From WQUF01 sp031549885 (GTDB lineage: Bacteria; Bacillota; Clostridia; Clostridiales; Clostridiaceae), in NCBI GenBank assembly GCA_031549885.1, contig JAVBPD010000053.1:1-7928 (forward strand): DNA of 7,928 nt. The letters run 5' to 3'. The notes under the pieces were generated by a model that saw only the letters and a program-made list of their open reading frames with translations, did no database searches and was not told the origin of the DNA. Made by a program: the position numbers and the translations under genes. Below are positions 1 through 4,563 of the stretch, piece after piece; position 1 is the stretch's first letter; the number at the start of each line of letters is the position of its first letter.

Positions 1-542
1 CAGAAACATTACAAAATGGAACAAAGGGTATAGCTTATAGTCAAAAAATAGATATAACAGGAGGAACAGCACCATATGTATTTTCACTTAGTGATCCAAA
101 ATATGGACTAAGCATGAAGAGTGGAGTGCTTCAAGGTACCCTAAATACAGCAGGAGAATTAAAAATAACAGTAAATGTAAGAGATAGTTCGGGAGCCATA
201 GATTCAAAAACTTTTGCTTTACATGTAGATGGAGCAACACCATTAATGATGTCATCAGATTCATTAGCAAATGAAAAAGTAGAAAATCCAATTGAAGCTA
301 TTGAGGCTGTAGAACAAAACAATGAGACTGAAACTGAAAATGTAAAGAAAAATAAAAAGCAAGATAATATAACAGAAACATCAGCAAATGAAAAAGTAGA
401 AGATTCAATTGAAGCTGTAGAACAAAACACTACACCAGAAACATTACCAAATGAAAAAATAGAAGATTCAATTAAAGCTGAAGAACAAAACAATATACCA
501 GAAACATTATTAAATGAAATAGTAGAAGATAATACAATATAA
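1..542 (+). CDS. C-terminal part of a surface protein with a putative-Ig (He_PIG-like) domain and acidic repeat tail; 5' end outside window
   Basis: The reading frame is open from the first base, with the first whole codon at position 3, and ends at TAA 540-542, so only the last 179 residues are visible. An ATG at 114 lies inside the domain and is not the true start. Residues 1 to about 75 look like a putative-Ig/cadherin-like (He_PIG) domain: NGTKGIAYSQ, then ITGGTAPYVFSL, SGVLQGTLNTAGELKITV and VRDSSGA, in the usual order for that fold. Such domains are typically tandem in large bacterial surface proteins, so much more of the gene probably lies upstream. The last ~93 residues are rich in E, N, K and T and contain a 21-residue repeat (NEKVEDSIEAVEQN type). 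No LPXTG motif, hydrophobic tail or other wall anchor is seen at the C-terminus, so attachment, if any, depends on the missing part. The domain call is fairly secure; the biological role is unknown. Confidence 0.85.
   Translation, partial: ETLQNGTKGIAYSQKIDITGGTAPYVFSLSDPKYGLSMKSGVLQGTLNTAGELKITVNVRDSSGAIDSKTFALHVDGATPLMMSSDSLANEKVENPIEAIEAVEQNNETETENVKKNKKQDNITETSANEKVEDSIEAVEQNTTPETLPNEKIEDSIKAEEQNNIPETLLNEIVEDNTI
264..542 (+). repeat. Coding tandem repeat, 63-bp (21-residue) unit
   Basis: Two full units of exactly 63 bp lie at 381-443 and 444-506. Each begins with a variant of (S/L)(A/P)NEK(V/I)EDSI and ends in PET. A diverged first copy, with NEKVENPIEA, a duplicated IEA step and a lysine-rich insertion, covers about 264-380. 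A truncated fourth copy (LLNEIVEDN) runs into the stop codon at 507-542. The unit is acidic and probably forms an extended or helical stalk-like tail. Copy number could change by recombination or replication slippage, because the units are similar at the DNA level. Confidence 0.85.
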
Positions 543-563
543 ACATTTAAAGATCATATGAAG

Positions 564-592
564 TTACAATAACAGATCATGTGGTTTATAAT
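564..592 (+). promoter_or_regulatory. Possible sigma-A-like promoter upstream of a terminator hairpin
   Basis: TATAAT at 587-592 is a perfect -10 hexamer. A weak -35 candidate, TTACAA at 564-569, sits 17 bp upstream. In a genome this AT-rich a TATAAT can easily occur by chance, and no protein gene follows before the terminator at 673-750. The site only makes sense if a short RNA is made here. Confidence 0.25.
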
Positions 593-672
593 ATAAAGTT
601 AGATTAAACACAAATATTTTAAACAAGCTAAGTTATATAGTTATATTGATTTTATAGATATAATGAAGATTT

Positions 673-750
673 AATAGGATAAAACCAAACTAAAATGTAT
701 GATTTTATTTATACATTGAATGTGAACAATAGGTTTTGTCCTATTTTTTT
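673..750 (+). terminator. Intrinsic terminator-like long hairpin with T-tract
   Basis: Arms 673-686 and 732-745 pair over 14 bp with a single G-U wobble (AATAGGATAAAACC against GGTTTTGTCCTATT). They enclose 45 nt containing a second perfect 7-bp stem (694-700 with 711-717). A run of T starts within the second arm and ends at 750. It lies 130 nt beyond the stop codon of the surface-protein gene, which is far for a simple gene terminator. Confidence 0.7.
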
Positions 751-792
751 CTATATTTATATATTAATATAAATGAATATTTATACTTTGAT

Positions 793-820
793 CTCAACAT
801 TTATTTGAAAAAATGTTGAG
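793..820. repeat. Perfect 10-bp inverted repeat, 8-nt spacer
   Basis: CTCAACATTT at 793-802 is the exact reverse complement of AAATGTTGAG at 811-820. No T-tract follows on either strand, so it is not an obvious terminator. It lies upstream of the promoter for the 363-aa protein, so it is not in that mRNA leader. It could be a protein-binding site, a decayed terminator or a chance AT-rich palindrome. Confidence 0.5.
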
Positions 821-923
821 TTACTATAATAGCTTTATTGGTATATTGTTATATTTAATGATCATCTGGTTAAGCATTTTTAAAAAATTCTCTAAAATAT
901 ATTATTTAAAACAAACTAAATTG

Positions 924-952
924 TTGATTTTAAGTTTAAATAAAATTATAAT
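924..952 (+). promoter_or_regulatory. Sigma-A-type promoter of the 363-aa secreted protein gene
   Basis: TTGATT (924-929) and a perfect TATAAT (947-952) are separated by 17 bp. The -10 box ends 21 bp before the ATG at 974, leaving a very short leader that holds the ribosome binding site AAAGGGGG (958-965). Confidence 0.7.
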
Positions 953-973
953 GAAATAAAGGGGGAACAAATA

Positions 974-2065
974 ATGAAATTTTCAAAAAAAATGTTAAAA
1001 GTCATATCTATTATTACACTTTCTGCTACTTTGTATTCTACATATTCTACTACAGCTTTAGCTACAGATGTTCAAGTCCCTATACTAACTCAAGCTACTG
1101 TAGAATATGCAAATATTTACTCGAAAGCTAAAATATTTAATGAACTCTCTATTTATGTTGCCGATAGATTTACATCTCAATGTATCAAGGAAAAAACTTT
1201 AGACAAAGCTATAGAAGCTGCAAAAGAAGCTTCTGAAAAAATAACTACATTAAAATTCATATATACTGAAACTCCAACAAAAGCTACAACACCACCAATT
1301 CTAATAAATACTAGAGTTCCAGAATCAGGTTTTTTTACAGAAGAGGGTGTTAATAAAGTTAGTTTAGTAAGGTTTGAAGGAAGTTCGCTTGACACTTATA
1401 ATAAAATAGAAAACTTACTTTCTGATGCATCTGTTGGAGATATAAAATTAAATATTAATACTGATAAGGCAAATAAATTTGTAGATAATGCTTCATTTAA
1501 AGCACCTGATAGCTTTAGTGATCTATTTTTTGTTGTAAATGATAAACAAATAGGGTATAACACAAAATATTATATTATAAAAATAGGTACTAAATTGGAT
1601 CCATCTTTTGATACAATTAAATCATCATTAGATGGAGTAAGCAAATTTTTATCAGACTATGCAAGCTTTCTACAATCCCTAAAAGCCTATTACAAAGCTG
1701 CTGGTTGTTCAACTATAGTTTATGATACAGATGATAATACCACGTCAAAATCATCAAACAAAACTACTGCTGATGCTGACTCTTCAGAATCAGGTACAGA
1801 CACAACAACTAAAAACGACTCTTCTAAAAAAGATGCAGTTATTACTGCAAAAAACAAATCAGTTAAATTAAATTCATCCTTTAACTTCATGAAAGGTGTT
1901 AAGGCTGCTGATAATGGTGGAAAAGGTAATGATATAACTAAAAAAGTTACTGTTTCTGGTACAGTCAATACCTCAAAAGAAGGTACATATAAACTTACAT
2001 ACAAAGTAACTGGAACAAATGGTAAAACTGTTTCTAAAACTATAGAAATAACTGTTGGTAAATAA
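974..2065 (+). CDS. Secreted protein with unrecognised N-terminal domain and C-terminal Ig-like (DUF5011-like) domain
   Basis: This 363-aa protein begins with a clear Sec signal peptide: lysines at residues 2-9, a hydrophobic core, then ALA at 28-30 followed by TDVQVP, so cleavage after about residue 30 is likely. Residues 31-250 form a mixed helical and beta region that I do not recognise. It has two cysteines, 70 and 245, which could form a disulfide. Residues about 251-287 are a Ser/Thr/Asp/Lys-rich linker. Residues 288-363 look like a bacterial Ig-like domain of the DUF5011 type: FMKGVKA, the GNDITKKVTVSG stretch, then TYKLTYKV and TVSKTIEITV. No wall anchor or membrane segment is visible, so the protein is probably released or held non-covalently. 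The start is set by AAAGGGGG eight bases upstream of the ATG and by the promoter just before it. A terminator follows directly, so it is probably monocistronic. The next gene shares the Ig-like domain. Function unknown. Confidence 0.9.
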   Translation: MKFSKKMLKVISIITLSATLYSTYSTTALATDVQVPILTQATVEYANIYSKAKIFNELSIYVADRFTSQCIKEKTLDKAIEAAKEASEKITTLKFIYTETPTKATTPPILINTRVPESGFFTEEGVNKVSLVRFEGSSLDTYNKIENLLSDASVGDIKLNINTDKANKFVDNASFKAPDSFSDLFFVVNDKQIGYNTKYYIIKIGTKLDPSFDTIKSSLDGVSKFLSDYASFLQSLKAYYKAAGCSTIVYDTDDNTTSKSSNKTTADADSSESGTDTTTKNDSSKKDAVITAKNKSVKLNSSFNFMKGVKAADNGGKGNDITKKVTVSGTVNTSKEGTYKLTYKVTGTNGKTVSKTIEITVGK

Positions 2066-2088
2066 TAGTATTAAATTTAATAAAATAA

Positions 2089-2133
2089 AAGAGGAATCAA
2101 GAATATATTTTTTGATTCCTTTTACTCTTTTTT
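2089..2133 (+). terminator. Intrinsic terminator after the 363-aa protein gene
   Basis: A perfect 9-bp stem (AGGAATCAA 2092-2100 with TTGATTCCT 2112-2120), extendable by a G-U and two A-T pairs, has an 11-nt loop and is followed by T-rich sequence to 2133. An alternative outer pairing of the preceding AAAAGAG with a downstream CTCTTTT is also possible. It begins about 25 nt past the stop codon. Confidence 0.85.
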
Positions 2134-2168
2134 GTTTTTGATATATTTTTACATTGGGGGGTCATGAC

Positions 2169-3710
2169 ATGATAAAATTACAGAAAATATTTATTACTTT
2201 TATTTTTTTACTTGTAACTATTCTTTTAAGTTCATCATTAGCTTTTGCAGTACCTGTTCCTTCAGGCAACTATACTGGCGAAGATATTGAACTGCTCATT
2301 AAACAAAATCAAAATGGGATATTAGAATTTTCTCCTCAAACTACTATAAATGGAGGCTTCAATATTGATTATCCTATAACTCTTAAAGGGAATGGTAATG
2401 TAGTAATTCAATTGTCAAAAGATTCTATACCTGTTACTCCTTGGCATGGTGTTGGTATTGCTGCAAACAATGTGACTTTAGACGGATTTCAAATTAAAGG
2501 ATTTGATAATTCAAATAATTCTTATGAAGAAATATGTGTAAACGTTTCTATACAACCGGGTGTTGAACATGCAACAGTATCAAATAATACTATTTTAGTT
2601 GGAAATAATCCAGATGAAGATTGCTTTAATATCGATCAAACAATGGGATTTACAACATATTACAATGGGAACAACACAGATATAAATTTAATTGGAAACA
2701 CGTTTAAAGCTGCCAATGGAACAGGATTTAGACCATTTTTTATTAACCCTGGTATTGATGGCATGCTAGTTCAAGGAAATAAATTTTATGATAATTTCTT
2801 TAGGGACTGTGGCATTGATAATGATGGTACTATTATAAAAGGAAATACTTTTTATCCTAGTTATGAAACAGCAAATGGTTATTCTATGACACTTTATGGA
2901 ACTGCTTCAACAATAAATGTAACAGTTCAAGATAATAAATTTTTAAGTGATTATCAAAAGACTTGTATTAGAGTTATGAATTCTATAGCTACTATTTCAG
3001 GAAATGATTTCCATAGTAAACTGGTAGATGGACGTGTATATGGGATATTAATATGCTCAGACTGTGGCAGCAATGGAGCTGTTATTGCTTATAACGCAAA
3101 TGATCAAACGTTTGACCAATTATATAGTGATGGCAATAATTTTTTCTATATGTCTGCATCAACCCCTGAACCACCAATACCAACACCAGAGCCTTCAGAT
3201 CGTAATACACAATATACTCCAAATGGAACCTTATCTACTATAATAAGTGAAATACCATCTACCATAGCAAATGAAACAACATCTACTTCAACAAAAATTA
3301 AAGTTAAAAAAACTAAACCTCCAATTATAAAAGCTAAAGATTTAACTATTTGTGTAAATGATAACTTTAAAATAATGAAAGGGGTTAAAGCCTTTGAAAA
3401 TAATGGAAATGGTGACGATATTACTAAATATGTAACAACCTACGGTAAATTTAACACAGCTGTCCCAGGGACATACACTATAACTTACAGGGTTAAAGAT
3501 CAATATGGTATGACAGCAGAAGAGGTTAGAACTATAACAGTTAAAGAATGTGAAAAACTATTAGAACCAGAAAAAACAACTAATATGATTCCAGCTCCAC
3601 CACTAGCTCCTATAACTTCTCCAGAAGTACCAATAGCACCATCACCAGAATGTGTACCTGTATGTTGTCCATGTTGTGGTCGAATAGTTGGTTGGATATT
3701 AAATAAATAA
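2169..3710 (+). CDS. Secreted right-handed beta-helix protein with Ig-like (DUF5011-like) domain and cysteine-rich tail
   Basis: The likely start is ATG 2169, seven bases after a GGGGGG ribosome binding site (2156-2161). An in-frame TTG at 2154 would place that site inside the gene and is less likely. The resulting 513-aa protein has a signal peptide (residues 1-27, hydrophobic core, LAFA before VPVP). Residues about 30-325 show the repeated short strands of a parallel beta-helix (pectate-lyase-like fold): VTLDGFQIKG, VSNNTI, LIGNTF, VQGNKF, IKGNTF, VQDNKF and ISGNDF, each with Asn in the turn. This fold is common in polysaccharide-active enzymes and in surface adhesins, and I cannot identify catalytic residues, so no substrate is claimed. 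A Pro/Thr-rich linker (about 331-383) leads to an Ig-like domain (384-460) matching that of the upstream protein (IMKGVKA, GDDITKYVT, GTYTITYRV). A proline-rich segment then precedes five cysteines in CVPVCCPCCG (495-503) and a short hydrophobic end. Only a weak promoter candidate (TATATT 2142-2147) was found upstream. Confidence 0.9.
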   Translation: MIKLQKIFITFIFLLVTILLSSSLAFAVPVPSGNYTGEDIELLIKQNQNGILEFSPQTTINGGFNIDYPITLKGNGNVVIQLSKDSIPVTPWHGVGIAANNVTLDGFQIKGFDNSNNSYEEICVNVSIQPGVEHATVSNNTILVGNNPDEDCFNIDQTMGFTTYYNGNNTDINLIGNTFKAANGTGFRPFFINPGIDGMLVQGNKFYDNFFRDCGIDNDGTIIKGNTFYPSYETANGYSMTLYGTASTINVTVQDNKFLSDYQKTCIRVMNSIATISGNDFHSKLVDGRVYGILICSDCGSNGAVIAYNANDQTFDQLYSDGNNFFYMSASTPEPPIPTPEPSDRNTQYTPNGTLSTIISEIPSTIANETTSTSTKIKVKKTKPPIIKAKDLTICVNDNFKIMKGVKAFENNGNGDDITKYVTTYGKFNTAVPGTYTITYRVKDQYGMTAEEVRTITVKECEKLLEPEKTTNMIPAPPLAPITSPEVPIAPSPECVPVCCPCCGRIVGWILNK

Positions 3711-3738
3711 AAATATAATTAGATATTATCTAAAGTAA

Positions 3739-3785
3739 AGAGAGTAAGTAGCCGCTTACTCTCTAACATTTATTATATTATTTGT
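3739..3785 (+). terminator. Likely intrinsic terminator after the beta-helix protein gene
   Basis: A perfect 10-bp stem (AGAGAGTAAG 3739-3748 with CTTACTCTCT 3755-3764) has a 6-nt loop, TAGCCG, and starts 28 nt after the stop codon. The sequence that follows is AT-rich but lacks an unbroken T-run, so termination may be weaker than at the other sites. Confidence 0.6.
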
Positions 3786-3883
3786 CAAATTATTTTATAT
3801 TCACTAAAACTAACATCCAATAATCTTAATTATTATATATTTATAAACAAAAAACAAAAATATTTTAAATATTATCACCTTTT

Positions 3884-3925
3884 TTGACTTTTCTCATATA
3901 TTAGTATTAGCACTAAGATGCTAAT
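3884..3925 (+). promoter_or_regulatory. Candidate promoter and operator-like palindrome upstream of the DUF1659/DUF2922 pair
   Basis: TTGACT at 3884-3889 is a good -35 box. The best -10 candidate, TATTAG at 3905-3910, is only 15 bp away, so the promoter is uncertain. Overlapping it is a perfect interrupted palindrome, ATTAGCA (3906-3912), six bases, then TGCTAAT (3919-3925). A repressor or other dimeric regulator could bind there. A good -35 box beside a palindrome just upstream of an operon is suggestive but not proof. Confidence 0.35.
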
Positions 3926-3952
3926 TAATAATACAAATGAAAGGAAATGGAA

Positions 3953-4171
3953 ATGGTCAACAAAAATTTAAAATCAAGCACATTGTCTGTAAGTTATGAA
4001 TATTTATCTGATGATGGAAAAGTATTGAAGAAAAAACAAAACTTAAATTTTATGTCAGAAGATGCATCTGATGAAGATAACTTTGCTGTTGCAAGTGCAG
4101 TTGGTAAAATATTAATATCTAACCCAAAATCTATTGAAGACGCTTTAATTTATTTATTATCAGAGGTGTAA
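3953..4171 (+). CDS. DUF1659-family small protein
   Basis: This is a 72-aa soluble protein if translation starts at ATG 3953, eight bases after AAAGG (3940-3944). An in-frame ATG at 3947 would give 74 aa but is only two bases from that site, so 3953 is preferred. The sequence fits the DUF1659 family in length and pattern: an N-terminal STLSVSYEY strand, a DGK turn, then DASDEDNFAVASAVGKIL, and a short C-terminal segment ending LLSEV. No signal peptide or membrane segment is present. Members of this family are often encoded next to a DUF2922 protein in Firmicutes, and that is exactly the case here, with one base between the stop codon and the next ATG. The molecular function of the family is unknown. 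The family call rests on pattern memory rather than a search. Confidence 0.8.
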   Translation: MVNKNLKSSTLSVSYEYLSDDGKVLKKKQNLNFMSEDASDEDNFAVASAVGKILISNPKSIEDALIYLLSEV

Positions 4172-4172
4172 T

Positions 4173-4388
4173 ATGGATAAGGTAAACATTAGTTTTAAAT
4201 ACGAATTAGAAAATGGAAAAGAAGGGACAATAACTATAAGAGATGTTCATAGTGATGCTAGTATTGAAGATATACAAGCTTTATCTGACATCATATTAGA
4301 AAAAAATACAAAGATTAACGGAAATAAGCCAATAAGGCTAATAGAATGTGTTAAGTCTGTTACAACTGATGAAACATTGGACTTTTAA
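4173..4388 (+). CDS. DUF2922-family small protein
   Basis: This is a 71-aa soluble protein with no signal peptide or membrane segment. Its layout fits DUF2922: an N-terminal strand ending in GKEGTITIRDV, an acidic DASIEDIQALSDIILEKN helix, then a C-terminal strand region with IECVKSVTTDE. The ribosome binding site GAGGTG (4163-4168) lies at the very end of the upstream DUF1659 gene, whose stop codon is one base before this ATG, so the two are almost certainly co-transcribed and probably translationally coupled. The strict pairing suggests the two proteins work together, perhaps as a complex, but no function is established. A terminator follows 17 bp later. The YvrJ-type small membrane protein sometimes found with this pair is not present in the gap that follows. 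Confidence 0.8.
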   Translation: MDKVNISFKYELENGKEGTITIRDVHSDASIEDIQALSDIILEKNTKINGNKPIRLIECVKSVTTDETLDF

Positions 4389-4404
4389 TTTATTTATACT
4401 ATAA

Positions 4405-4438
4405 GAGCTCATAGATTTTATTCTATGGGCTCATTTTT
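4405..4438 (+). terminator. Intrinsic terminator of the DUF1659/DUF2922 operon (copy 1 of a 33-bp repeat)
   Basis: A 10-bp stem (GAGCTCATAG 4405-4414 with CTATGGGCTC 4423-4432, one G-U pair) has the loop ATTTTATT and is followed by A and five T. Positions 4406-4438 are identical to 6559-6591. Confidence 0.9.
4406..4438. repeat. 33-bp direct repeat, left copy
   Basis: Identical, base for base, to 6559-6591, including the 8-nt loop and the start of the T-tract. Identity is lost immediately on both sides. The two copies start 2153 bp apart and enclose only the 646-aa gene and its promoter. Confidence 0.9.
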
Positions 4439-4497
4439 GTATTTAACAACTGCAAAATAATTCATGGTTCTTTCCTGTTTTAGGTTAAAATAAACAA

Positions 4498-4506
4498 TGG
4501 TATAAT
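4498..4506 (+). promoter_or_regulatory. Extended -10 promoter of the 646-aa protein gene
   Basis: TGGTATAAT is a perfect -10 hexamer (4501-4506) with the TGn extension, which can compensate for the lack of a good -35 box here. It is 57 bp upstream of the GTG start and lies after the preceding terminator, so the gene has its own transcription start. Confidence 0.65.
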
Positions 4507-4563
4507 GGGATAAAAATTATATTACTTTTCTAAAAATTCTATTCAAGGGGGGATATTTCTAAA

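Larger units (their letters stand above)
543..973. other. 431-bp AT-rich intergenic region with no supported protein gene
   Basis: No ORF with a plausible ribosome binding site is visible on either strand. The region holds a promoter-like sequence (564-592), a long terminator-type hairpin (673-750), an AT-only palindrome with 8-bp arms at 755-762 and 767-774, a perfect 10-bp stem at 793-802 and 811-820 without a T-tract, and the promoter of the next gene (924-952). The piece between about 599 and 750 could be a small untranslated RNA or simply the long 3' end of the preceding mRNA. Confidence 0.6.

Noticed and set aside
444..455. LPXTG-like sortase motif (LPNEK) in the surface-protein tail
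   Set aside because: It is part of the tandem repeat, lacks T-G, and no hydrophobic segment and positive tail follow.
131..493. Antisense ORF opposite the surface-protein repeats, and similar - strand ORFs at 88-291, 1177-1395, 1720-2004, 5742-5951 and 6732-7154
   Set aside because: Each lies opposite a well-supported + strand gene, has low-complexity or hydrophobic translation typical of shadow frames, and shows no convincing start signals.
264..542. CRISPR-like array, because of regularly spaced similar units
   Set aside because: The repeats are contiguous, in frame and coding, with no unique spacers or cas genes.
695..772. 25-codon ORF in the intergenic region
   Set aside because: It has no ribosome binding site and overlaps the terminator hairpin and T-tract.
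2154..2168. Upstream TTG start for the beta-helix protein, adding five residues
   Set aside because: It overlaps the GGGGGG ribosome binding site, leaving none upstream. ATG 2169 has ideal spacing and begins a normal signal peptide.
3906..3925. CIRCE (HrcA) operator, because of TTAGCA and TGCTAA half-sites
   Set aside because: CIRCE has TTAGCACTC-N9-GAGTGCTAA. Here the shared six-base ends are only six bases apart and the inner CTC/GAG is missing.
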